From: Flavobacteriales bacterium UBA7878
GTDB taxonomy: Bacteria; Bacteroidota; Bacteroidia; Flavobacteriales; Schleiferiaceae
Length of the DNA: 24,116 bases
Direction of reading: 5' to 3'
Assembly: GCA_002501205.1 (NCBI GenBank)
Contig: DLRW01000089.1
Coordinates: 3,643-27,758, forward strand
The notes under the pieces were generated by a model. The model did no database searches. It was given only the letters and a program-made list of their open reading frames with translations, and was not told the DNA's origin. The position numbers and the translations under genes are program-made. Of the stretch, positions 6,914 to 13,651 are shown one piece after another. Each line of letters opens with the position of its first letter. Positions within the stretch are counted from its first letter, which is position 1.

Positions 6914-9041
6914 AATCTACTCATTGCTGCTTGCCATCGGCCTCACCGGAGCTGGCAGCACAGCGCATGCGGCCTCAGACACGCTACGCTTTGAGAAAAA
7001 CACCTTCTTTAAGGAAGGTCAGAGCCTGGAGGCCTATGCCGGCTCTGTAATCGAATTAGGACCCGGCGTACTGCTCCTTATAGAAGGGTCCTTATGTTTA
7101 GAAGGAAGTGCTGAAAAGCCCATCCGTATTATTAATAGTGACCCTGAAAACCCAGGGGTGGGAATTCAAATCCAGGCTCAAAGCGCCGATGCGGCGGTTA
7201 AGATTCGAAATGTTGAATTCGAAGACCTGACCCAAGCTTTGCGTTTTGATCCCTTTTGGTATCGAAAGGAAGTCATTTTAGAACAACTTCATTTTCAGGG
7301 GAGCACCAGTGGTGAGCCGGTATTGTACTTAGGCGATCCTTATATCGACCGTAGATGGGGACGAAGCATCGACCTCAAGGTAAAAGACCTGCTCTTTGTC
7401 AATAATCGCTCCGGCATGGTTGTCGAAGCCTACGGCTCTCCATTGGTGAACTATGATTTTGACCAAATCCATTTTCGCGACAATTACTTTGAAGGTCCGG
7501 AACAAGCCTTGGTTCACTTTGACCTCTATCCTGAAGAGCTTCAACCTCAGGAAATTGGAACCTTTATCTTCGATCGAAACCGCTTCGAAGAAGACGATTA
7601 CCTGATTTCTGTCGGAGGCAATTTTGAACAGGAATTAAAAATTAAGTCTCTAGCTGCCGAAACTAAGGAAGTGAGCATCCTCGATCATCGCGTAGACCAT
7701 CGCTTAGCCCAATTAGAGGTTATAGAGCTTCGTCCTCTCGAAACCAAGGAGGCCACTGACTTTAAAATTCTAAAACATGTGCAAGACAGCATCCAAATGC
7801 AAATTGCCAATGTGGGTCAGAAAAACTTGATGTTCACCCTTTTGGATGAAGCAGAGAATTCACTCGAATATGAACTGATTCGCCAAAAGGATCACAGCTG
7901 GGTAATCTACACCGAAGGGCCAGCTAAATTCTTAGAATTGGCCGATGGTTACCGTATCATACTACCTAAGCCTGATGTATCTGAAGTTTTAGACAGCAAT
8001 GAAAAAGAAGATTTACCAGTCTATGCCGAGGAAGAAGATATGGACACCACAGTGGCTGAAGAAAATACAGCTTTAGCCAATTTGGGAAATCGGGTTCACA
8101 ATTTCTTCACCAAAGGCACCACCCCGGTAAATCGCTGGGAAGTTGGTGTTTGGGGCGGTGGCGGAATGTATGGCGCCGGGGATATTAAACCCAAATTTGA
8201 GTTGGTAGAGGATTTGGTTTATATCCCTTCTACCATTGATTGGAGCTTTGGTGCCTATGCACAATATAACTTTAATACACGCTTTGCAGCGAAGGCTTCT
8301 TTCTACCACACCACCATTTCTATGCATGATCTAAGCTCAGTTGGCTTTTTCTCAGGTACCGCTCCATTAGTGGGTTACAATGATGAATATCAAGAAGTAG
8401 AAATGTCGAAAAACGCCTTCCCGATAAGTTTCATAACCCAAATTCGAAGCTTGGAATTCGAGGGAATTTGGCATTTACGGCAATATCAATTAAAACCCAA
8501 TCAAGGTTCTAAGTTGATCCCAAGTTTGGGACTATCCATAGGCGCCTTCCACTTTACCCCTTATCGGACCATTTATACCGAACAACTACCTGATGAAAAT
8601 TACCTCTCTTATCTGGCTAGAATTCGAGATAATCGATACAATCTAAGAGATCTGGGTTCTGAAGGTCAAAACTTCTTACCTGGTGCTAAACCCTATTCTC
8701 AAATTGCCGTATCTACAGGATTGAGTTTTAGTACCACCTGGCTCTTCCGAAACTTTAGCTTAAAAGGGGAAGTTAAAGCAGTTTACACCTCGACTGACTA
8801 TTTGGATGACTTTGGCCCTGGTTTATGGTATGGTGGCGATATTGAAGCAATGCGCGCCAATCAGCAAATAGGTGATCTAAGCGATCGCGAATTATATGGT
8901 ATCACTAAAGAAGTGAAACTACCTCGCGAAAACACCTTCCGATCTACGGATGGTCTAAACGATTGGTACTTCCAGGCACATCTTGGCCTCTCTTACTTCC
9001 TTGATAAACCAAAGGAAAAACCAAAGCTTCCGAGCTTATAA
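6903..9041 (+). CDS. Beta-helix-like domain fused to a PorG/DUF6089-like outer-membrane barrel
   Basis: A 712-residue exported protein. Residues 1-23 are a signal peptide ending AHA. Residues about 40-235 have the repetitive short-strand pattern of right-handed beta-helix proteins, starting with VIELGPGVLLLIEGSLCLEG and including NVEFEDL and FDQIHFRDNYF. A beta-rich middle part follows, then an acidic linker (about 370-395, EEEDMDTTVAEE). Residues about 415-705 read as an outer-membrane barrel with alternating aromatic strands. Features resembling PorG/DUF6089 barrels are GSEGQ, KPYSQIAVSTG and STDYLDDFGPG. PorG is the barrel associated with the PorK/PorN ring of the type IX system. This protein could be the outer-membrane end of the GldL/GldM-like motor. 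The barrel match is by motif memory and should be confirmed. A strong terminator follows. Confidence 0.72.
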   Translation: MKSKIYSLLLAIGLTGAGSTAHAASDTLRFEKNTFFKEGQSLEAYAGSVIELGPGVLLLIEGSLCLEGSAEKPIRIINSDPENPGVGIQIQAQSADAAVKIRNVEFEDLTQALRFDPFWYRKEVILEQLHFQGSTSGEPVLYLGDPYIDRRWGRSIDLKVKDLLFVNNRSGMVVEAYGSPLVNYDFDQIHFRDNYFEGPEQALVHFDLYPEELQPQEIGTFIFDRNRFEEDDYLISVGGNFEQELKIKSLAAETKEVSILDHRVDHRLAQLEVIELRPLETKEATDFKILKHVQDSIQMQIANVGQKNLMFTLLDEAENSLEYELIRQKDHSWVIYTEGPAKFLELADGYRIILPKPDVSEVLDSNEKEDLPVYAEEEDMDTTVAEENTALANLGNRVHNFFTKGTTPVNRWEVGVWGGGGMYGAGDIKPKFELVEDLVYIPSTIDWSFGAYAQYNFNTRFAAKASFYHTTISMHDLSSVGFFSGTAPLVGYNDEYQEVEMSKNAFPISFITQIRSLEFEGIWHLRQYQLKPNQGSKLIPSLGLSIGAFHFTPYRTIYTEQLPDENYLSYLARIRDNRYNLRDLGSEGQNFLPGAKPYSQIAVSTGLSFSTTWLFRNFSLKGEVKAVYTSTDYLDDFGPGLWYGGDIEAMRANQQIGDLSDRELYGITKEVKLPRENTFRSTDGLNDWYFQAHLGLSYFLDKPKEKPKLPSL

Positions 9042-9072
9042 TTCTCCTTGATTCTTAATGAATCAACCCAGC

Positions 9073-9104
9073 AAGCCCATCTTAAAAGGATGGGCTTTTT
9101 CTTT
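9073..9104 (+). terminator. Rho-independent terminator of the GldL/GldM-like operon
   Basis: AAGCCCATC (9073-9081) pairs with GATGGGCTT (9089-9097) in a perfect 9-bp stem with a 7-nt loop, followed by TTT, C and TTT. It lies 32 nt after the last stop of the operon and defines its 3' end. Confidence 0.92.
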
Positions 9105-9159
9105 ATAGAGAATGCATTTTTCGCCGCCAGATCAAAATAAGAATGCTAGCTTTAGGAAT

Positions 9160-9678
9160 ATGAAAGTAAGCCTCTATATAGCCAGCTCGGTAGATGGATA
9201 CATTGCCGGCCCCAATGATGACCTCTCCTTTTTAAACCCAATGCAGGTGGAAGGTGAAGATTATGGTTATTACGATTTTATCAACTCTATAGACACTGTA
9301 ATTACCGGAAGAAAAACTTATGAGTGGGTTAAAACTCAAGGAATCGAAATTCCACATCCAGAAAAACGACATATCGTATTAAGCAGCAAACAAATAGCCC
9401 TACCTGGAAATATTGAAGTATGGAATCAATCCATAAGTAGACTCCTACAAGAATTGGAAAATGAAGGTGCTCAACATGTCTTTCTAGAAGGAGGCGCTCA
9501 ACTAATTCAGTCATTCATCGAATTAAATGCGATAGATGAATTAATCTGGTTTATGGTCCCAATCCTTCTGGGGGATGGTCAGCCTCTTTTTCTAAAACAA
9601 GAAAAACAGCATAAGCTTCATCTGGTCAATGCTCATTCCTATTCAAATGGCATGCAAAAATTACACTACCGGTTTTAG
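9160..9678 (+). CDS. Dihydrofolate reductase family protein (RibD C-terminal domain)
   Basis: A 172-residue soluble protein of the RibD-C/DHFR-like reductase superfamily, which uses NAD(P)H. The start MKVSLYIASSVDGYIAGPNDDLSFL, split as MKVSLYIASSVDGYIAG and PNDDLSFL, is the classic N-terminal strand and loop. DTVITGRKTYEW and VFLEGGAQLIQSFIELNAIDE are typical of the family, as is the later PILLGDGQPLF. An ATG at 9112 would add 16 residues (MHFSPPDQNKNASFRN) unlike the family, so ATG 9160 is preferred. These stand-alone proteins are widespread and their substrates are mostly unknown. They should not be read as true folate reductases or as the riboflavin enzyme. The stop overlaps that of the convergent histidine kinase by 4 nt (TTAG). 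Confidence 0.88.
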   Translation: MKVSLYIASSVDGYIAGPNDDLSFLNPMQVEGEDYGYYDFINSIDTVITGRKTYEWVKTQGIEIPHPEKRHIVLSSKQIALPGNIEVWNQSISRLLQELENEGAQHVFLEGGAQLIQSFIELNAIDELIWFMVPILLGDGQPLFLKQEKQHKLHLVNAHSYSNGMQKLHYRF

Positions 9679-10742
9679 GGCTTAGGAATGCAAATGGTAA
9701 AACAGGACCCTTTACCTTCTTCACTCTCTACCCGAATTTTACCTTGATGTAAATCCACAACACCTTTCACAATGCTGAGGCCAATACCAATGGAACTTTC
9801 ACCTGCGGTACCCACCCGGCGAATATCTTTATTCATCCCTTGAAAAAGGCGTTTGCGAATGGACTCTGGCATACCAATCCCCTGATCTTCAACCGCTATA
9901 CAAAAGCAGTCCTTTTCGTCACGACCGGTTAATTGGATTGTTTTTCCCTCTTTAGAAAACTTTATGGCATTAGATATTAGATTCTCAACCGCTCGGAATA
10001 GCTTGTTTTCATTGGCTATAACCATTAAATCATCCGGAGCGTCAATATGTAAGTCAATGCCTTTTTCCCCCAATCGAATTTTAAAGGCCTCTCCCACTTT
10101 TTGCAATAATGGTGCTAAGAGAAAATTAGCCTTTTCAATGCTTTTACCAGCCACCTTATTTCGAGTAGCTTCATTGAGTTCGGCCAGAATAGTATAAGCA
10201 TGATTGATGGCATCAAAACCCATATCAACCAAAGCTGTATTTTCCTCCTTCTGCAATTCGGCTTTTAATAGTCTTAAAATACCATCAACCTGAGAAATGG
10301 GATTGCGAAGATCATGAGCTATCATGGCTATGGCCTGATCTTTCATTTCCAGAAGATCCTGCATTTCATCAATGCGACTTTGCACATTTACGTAAGGACT
10401 GATGTCCATGACCAAACCGCGCATGCCCACCACTTTACCTAAGGCATTAGTGCTGAAACTACTTTCATTATAAACGTGTATGGTTTTACCATAACTGGTT
10501 AGCAAACGATACTTCAGTTCTATTTCTGAAGCTTGCTCCATACCTACCTCCAAAATCTTGCGAACCTTGGCTCGATCCTCAGGATGCACTAAGCTCCAGT
10601 AGTCATTAAGTATAAATGAATGGGAATGAGATAAATTCATCATTGCATAGAAGGAATCCGAAAACCAAACGGAGTCCTCTTCCAGGTCTACCTCAAACCG
10701 AAAAAGCTTCTTCTTAGTTGTACTCAAGTTCAAAACCCCCAC
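9675..10742 (-). CDS. Cytoplasmic PAS-domain sensor histidine kinase
   Basis: A 355-residue protein with no transmembrane segment, so a cytoplasmic sensor. Residues about 12-117 form a PAS domain (WSLVHPEDRAKV at 49-60; GMRGLVMDISPYV at 107-119). Residues 142-148 are the H box AHDLRNP with phospho-acceptor His143. The ATPase domain has an N box with Asn258 (ENLISNAIKF), a G1 box DQGIGMP (286-292) and a G2 box GIGLSIVK (319-326). All catalytic elements are intact. No response regulator is adjacent, so it is an orphan whose partner and signal are unknown. The start is GTG at 10742; no closer ATG would preserve the first PAS strand. A near match to TAnnTTTG (AATATTTG on the minus strand) lies just upstream. 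It is divergent from the unrecognised gene at 10858. Confidence 0.93.
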   Translation of the reverse strand: MGVLNLSTTKKKLFRFEVDLEEDSVWFSDSFYAMMNLSHSHSFILNDYWSLVHPEDRAKVRKILEVGMEQASEIELKYRLLTSYGKTIHVYNESSFSTNALGKVVGMRGLVMDISPYVNVQSRIDEMQDLLEMKDQAIAMIAHDLRNPISQVDGILRLLKAELQKEENTALVDMGFDAINHAYTILAELNEATRNKVAGKSIEKANFLLAPLLQKVGEAFKIRLGEKGIDLHIDAPDDLMVIANENKLFRAVENLISNAIKFSKEGKTIQLTGRDEKDCFCIAVEDQGIGMPESIRKRLFQGMNKDIRRVGTAGESSIGIGLSIVKGVVDLHQGKIRVESEEGKGSCFTICIPKP

Positions 10743-10768
10743 TTCCTAATTTTCCACAAATATTAAAA

Positions 10769-10810
10769 AATGTTATTAAAAAAACACAAACTCCTATAAA
10801 ACATAACATT
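10769..10810. repeat. Inverted repeat AATGTTAT / ATAACATT in a divergent promoter region
   Basis: An 8-bp perfect dyad (10769-10776 and 10803-10810, 26-nt spacer) sits in the AT-rich gap between the histidine kinase and the divergent 223-aa gene. It could be a regulator-binding site, but base composition makes a chance occurrence plausible. Confidence 0.3.
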
Positions 10811-10857
10811 ACAATAAAATTATTTATCCGTTAATTTGCTATATAAATACGACAGGA

Positions 10858-11529
10858 ATGCTATTTCTCAATACTCTGACCTGGAATCGGAATTTCAAAT
10901 CCGATTCTGGCGCTATGAAAAAAGCCCAGCAACACCGGAACATCATCCTGGAGTGGGCCAGTCAAATAAGTCAGGATGAAGTATTGGAGCGCGGCAGAGA
11001 TTTACTCTTCAATTATTATATGACTGAAGAGGAGGCCGTTTTTAGCGCTAGCAGCATGAGTCGTGTTTTCGATTACCGCGAATCCGTAAAAAAACTATAT
11101 CCTGAATTTATAAGCACCGGACTGGGTTTACAGTTCTTGGAGTTATTGGAGGCTATTGATTTGCTTTGGCAGGAAACACAAGCTCCAGTTGCCGAATTGG
11201 TAAAAGCAGGAAAATTTCAGCTCACCAAAGTAAATGGGGCGGCTACCTATGTCAATTTCTGTGAGAATGCCCGCGAAATGCCGGATCTTTTTGAGGCCAC
11301 CAAGTTTTTAGTGGATGAATATTTAGGCGTGGAAATCCTGATGGTATTAATGGATGGCTATCTAAAGCAGGTAGGTCATTATCCCCATGATTATGCGGAA
11401 AAAGCAATTCAGCAATTGAGATCTTTTGCCTCTCGTGGAAAGGCGATTGGATTTTGGAGAGGCCACTCTGAAGGAAAATCTGACATCTTAAAAAACCTCA
11501 ATATTGCATCGAACGCAATCCCCGGTTAA
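10858..11529 (+). CDS. Unrecognised 223-residue soluble protein
   Basis: I do not recognise this family. It is predicted soluble and mostly helical, with no signal peptide and no transmembrane helix. Visible segments include acidic/aliphatic helices (LGLQFLELLEAIDLLWQET), a middle NGAATYVNFCENAREMPDLFEATKFL region split around residue 140, and GKAIGFWRGHSEGKSD near the C-terminus. The annotated ATG at 10858 gives an odd N-terminus (LFLNTLTWNRNFKSDSGA). ATG at 10915 (MKKAQQHRN) is an equally good start and would give 204 residues. A near promoter match (TTAATTTG, 10831-10838) lies upstream. It is divergent from the PAS kinase and followed after 20 nt by a Bor-like lipoprotein gene. A shared control with the kinase is possible but not shown. 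Confidence 0.7.
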   Translation: MLFLNTLTWNRNFKSDSGAMKKAQQHRNIILEWASQISQDEVLERGRDLLFNYYMTEEEAVFSASSMSRVFDYRESVKKLYPEFISTGLGLQFLELLEAIDLLWQETQAPVAELVKAGKFQLTKVNGAATYVNFCENAREMPDLFEATKFLVDEYLGVEILMVLMDGYLKQVGHYPHDYAEKAIQQLRSFASRGKAIGFWRGHSEGKSDILKNLNIASNAIPG

Positions 11530-11549
11530 TTTAGCGCCAAATTAGTCCC

Positions 11550-11900
11550 ATGAAATTGAAAAGCCTGGCTGCTCTAATCTTTGGTAGTTTACTCTTAAGT
11601 TCTTGCTTCAGTCATCATTACAGTGTAGGTAAAGGTGTGCGAGTTGATAAAACTCGTGAAGTAACGGAAAAGAACCATTTTATGGGATTCGGAGTCATTC
11701 CTGTGAAGCGTTGCCATATCGACCAAATGGTTGGCGATACTTTAAACTATGAAATCTACACGCGATCTACTCCTCAAGACATGATCGTATCTACCCTTAC
11801 CATTGGAATTTACACTCCAACTACCACCACGATTACGATTCCGGATGAAATTTACAAGCGCAACACCAATCGCAAGGTACAGCGCAAAGAGTCGAATTAA
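11550..11900 (+). CDS. Bor-like lipoprotein
   Basis: A 116-residue lipoprotein. The signal sequence ends in the lipobox LSSC with lipidated Cys19. The mature part resembles the phage lambda Bor/Iss lipoprotein family: NHFMGFGVIP corresponds to the Bor HHFFVSGIG region, and the C-terminal TLTIGIYTPTTTTIT corresponds to Bor ITLGIYTPLEARV. Bor is an outer-membrane lipoprotein associated with serum survival in E. coli, but Bor-like proteins also occur widely in chromosomes with no known role, so no virulence function should be read into this one. There are no phage genes nearby. It may be cotranscribed with the preceding gene (20-nt gap). Its stop interlocks with that of the convergent small gene (TTAA). 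Confidence 0.8.
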   Translation: MKLKSLAALIFGSLLLSSCFSHHYSVGKGVRVDKTREVTEKNHFMGFGVIPVKRCHIDQMVGDTLNYEIYTRSTPQDMIVSTLTIGIYTPTTTTITIPDEIYKRNTNRKVQRKESN

Positions 11901-12277
11901 GGCTTAGGCTTTTTCTTAAACTCGGTATAGATTATCTCTTTGCCCCACTGCACCTGAGAAGCATGCTTTTTACTTGAATCCCTGTTGATAGGCGACCAAT
12001 ATTCAGGATATTTAAAAGTGAGCTCCTTGTATAGATAAAGTTCAGATAGACTGTCTGCTTTTAATCCTTGCTCCACTCCTTCTCGCACAACAAATGTTTC
12101 ACCGTTTTCCATTTGGAAGGCCAGATCCACATTTCCTATCTCATAGATACGTTCCACTCGACCGCTTTCAATTAGCGCCTCTGTTTCATCAATGGGAGGT
12201 GCCGGCCTGAAGATGATGATCAGGATTAATGCGGCTAGACTAAAAATGAGGTATTTAAGAGCAGGTCTTTTCTTCAT
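11897..12277 (-). CDS. Small membrane-anchored protein of unknown function
   Basis: A 126-residue protein that I do not recognise. A basic start (MKKRPALK) and a hydrophobic segment at about 9-24 (LIFSLAALILIIIF) act as a signal anchor or an uncleaved signal. The rest, about 100 residues, is predicted periplasmic, with beta-rich segments (VERIYEIGNVDLAFQMENG, ETFVVREG) and a Lys-rich C-terminus. It lies 68 nt downstream of sucC on the same strand but beyond a strong terminator, so it probably has its own weak promoter or depends on read-through. The stop codon overlaps the convergent lipoprotein stop by 4 nt. Confidence 0.7.
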   Translation of the reverse strand: MKKRPALKYLIFSLAALILIIIFRPAPPIDETEALIESGRVERIYEIGNVDLAFQMENGETFVVREGVEQGLKADSLSELYLYKELTFKYPEYWSPINRDSSKKHASQVQWGKEIIYTEFKKKPKP

Positions 12278-12294
12278 TAGGTATCATTTGAATC

Positions 12295-12326
12295 AAAAAA
12301 GCCGGCTTCAAAGGAAACCGGCTTTT
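12295..12326 (-). terminator. Rho-independent terminator of sucC (minus strand)
   Basis: AAAAGCCGG (12297-12305) pairs with CCGGCTTTT (12318-12326). Read on the minus strand the hairpin is followed by T from the plus-strand A run at 12295-12300. It lies 20 nt after the sucC stop. The stem is flanked by A and T runs on both sides, so it could work in both directions. Confidence 0.88.
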
Positions 12327-12345
12327 ATATGATTTTCGAATAATC

Positions 12346-13536
12346 TTATCCTACCAATTCCTGAACCTTGCTAGCCGCTTCTGCCAAAGCAATGGCAGAA
12401 TGTACTTCTAATCCAGAATTATCGATCATTTCTTTCGCTACTTCAGCATTGGTACCTTGCAAGCGAACGATGATTGGAATGTTAATGTCTTCGATGTTTT
12501 TATAAGCATCGATAATACCTTGAGCTACCCGATCGCAACGCACGATACCACCGAAGATATTTACCAGGATAGCCTTTACATTCTCATCTTGTAAAATGAT
12601 ACGGAAGGCTTTTTCCACCCTTGCGGCATCAGCAGTACCTCCTACATCCAGGAAGTTTGCAGGGTTTCCCCCGGCCATTTTAATGATGTCCATAGTAGCC
12701 ATGGCCAAGCCGGCACCGTTTACCATACATCCTACGTTACCATCAAGGTTTACGAAGTTTAAGCCCGCTTCACCGGCTTCTACATCGATAGGGTCTTCCT
12801 CACGCTTGTCGCGTAATTCAGCGTAATCTTTATGACGGAATAAACCGTTATCATCTAAAGTTACTTTAGCGTCAACCGCTAAAATCTTGTCGTCAGAAGT
12901 CTTTAATACCGGGTTGATTTCGAAAAGGCTGGCATCAATACCGTCGTAAGCTTTATATAAGCTGCTTACAAATTTTACCATTTCCTTAAATGCGGCACCG
13001 CTTAAGCCTAAGTTAAAGGCAATTTTACGAGCCTGGAAACCTTGTAAACCTACTTTAGGATCGATTTCTTCGGTAAAGATGCGCTCTGGAGTTTTGTCGG
13101 CCACTTCTTCGATATCCATTCCACCTTCGGTAGAATACATAATCATATTGCGACCGGTATTACGGTTCAACAATACAGACATATAGATTTCAGAAGTTTC
13201 GCTTTCGCCCGGATAGTATACATCCTCTGCAATAAGCACCTGATTTACAAGCTTACCCTCAGCGGAAGTTTGAGGAGTAACCAGCATCATACCCAAGATT
13301 TGCTCAGAGATGCTCTTCACATCTTCCAAAGACTTGGCTAATTTAACGCCACCGCCTTTACCACGGCCACCGGCATGGATCTGGGCTTTAACTACCCACC
13401 AAGAGGTTCCGGTTTCTTCACTCAGTTTCTGAGCTGCTGCCACAGCTTCATCAGGGCTGCTTGCTACAATACCACGTTGAACGCGTACTCCGTAGCTTGC
13501 CAAAATATCTTTTCCTTGATACTCGTGTAAATTCAT
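12346..13536 (-). CDS. sucC: Succinyl-CoA synthetase (ADP-forming) beta subunit
   Basis: A 396-residue cytoplasmic TCA-cycle enzyme subunit. With the alpha subunit it converts succinyl-CoA and ADP or GDP to succinate, CoA and ATP or GTP. The N-terminal ATP-grasp domain starts MNLHEYQGKDILASYGV and has the glycine-rich nucleotide segment AGGRGKGGGVK. GGMDIEEVA and FEINPVL (Mg/ATP contacts) follow. The C-terminal CoA-ligase domain has MVNGAGLAMATMD, GGNPANFLDVGGTA and VNIFGGIVRCD. Length is close to the E. coli enzyme (388). No sucD is adjacent, so the alpha subunit must be elsewhere, as is common in this phylum. Single-gene unit with its own promoter and terminator, divergent from the DUF5916 gene. 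Confidence 0.98.
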   Translation of the reverse strand: MNLHEYQGKDILASYGVRVQRGIVASSPDEAVAAAQKLSEETGTSWWVVKAQIHAGGRGKGGGVKLAKSLEDVKSISEQILGMMLVTPQTSAEGKLVNQVLIAEDVYYPGESETSEIYMSVLLNRNTGRNMIMYSTEGGMDIEEVADKTPERIFTEEIDPKVGLQGFQARKIAFNLGLSGAAFKEMVKFVSSLYKAYDGIDASLFEINPVLKTSDDKILAVDAKVTLDDNGLFRHKDYAELRDKREEDPIDVEAGEAGLNFVNLDGNVGCMVNGAGLAMATMDIIKMAGGNPANFLDVGGTADAARVEKAFRIILQDENVKAILVNIFGGIVRCDRVAQGIIDAYKNIEDINIPIIVRLQGTNAEVAKEMIDNSGLEVHSAIALAEAASKVQELVG

Positions 13537-13561
13537 CGATTTGCTTTTTTGCTGATGGCCG

Positions 13562-13569
13562 CAAAAATA
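13562..13569 (-). promoter_or_regulatory. -7 promoter element of sucC
   Basis: Read on the minus strand this is TATTTTTG, an exact match to TAnnTTTG, 25 nt before the sucC ATG. No clear -33 element was found. Confidence 0.6.
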
Positions 13570-13611
13570 CCATCCAAAGTCTTAGCAGGAAAATTTTGAT
13601 TGCCTTTTATC

Positions 13612-13619
13612 TACCTTTG
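13612..13619 (+). promoter_or_regulatory. -7 promoter element of the DUF5916-lolD-kds operon
   Basis: TACCTTTG is an exact match to TAnnTTTG, 32 nt before the ATG at 13652. A TTTG at 13595-13598 is closer than the usual -33 spacing, so the upstream element is uncertain. Confidence 0.65.
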
Positions 13620-13651
13620 CGGCCATTTACTAATTCACCCGAATTTCTAAG

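Larger units (their letters stand above)
13555..13626. repeat. 11-bp inverted repeat spanning two mirrored divergent promoters
   Basis: ATGGCCGCAAA (13555-13565) and TTTGCGGCCAT (13616-13626) are perfect reverse complements 50 nt apart. Each arm overlaps the TTTG end of a -7 element facing outward (13562-13569 on minus, 13612-13619 on plus) and runs into the predicted start of transcription. Extended TTTGC-GCC promoters may be a local consensus, because the promoter at 893 also reads TTTGCTGCC. Confidence 0.6.

Noticed and set aside
11550..11900. Prophage remnant suggested by the Bor-like lipoprotein
   Set aside because: No integrase, structural, lysis or other phage gene is near, and neighbours are ordinary chromosomal genes.
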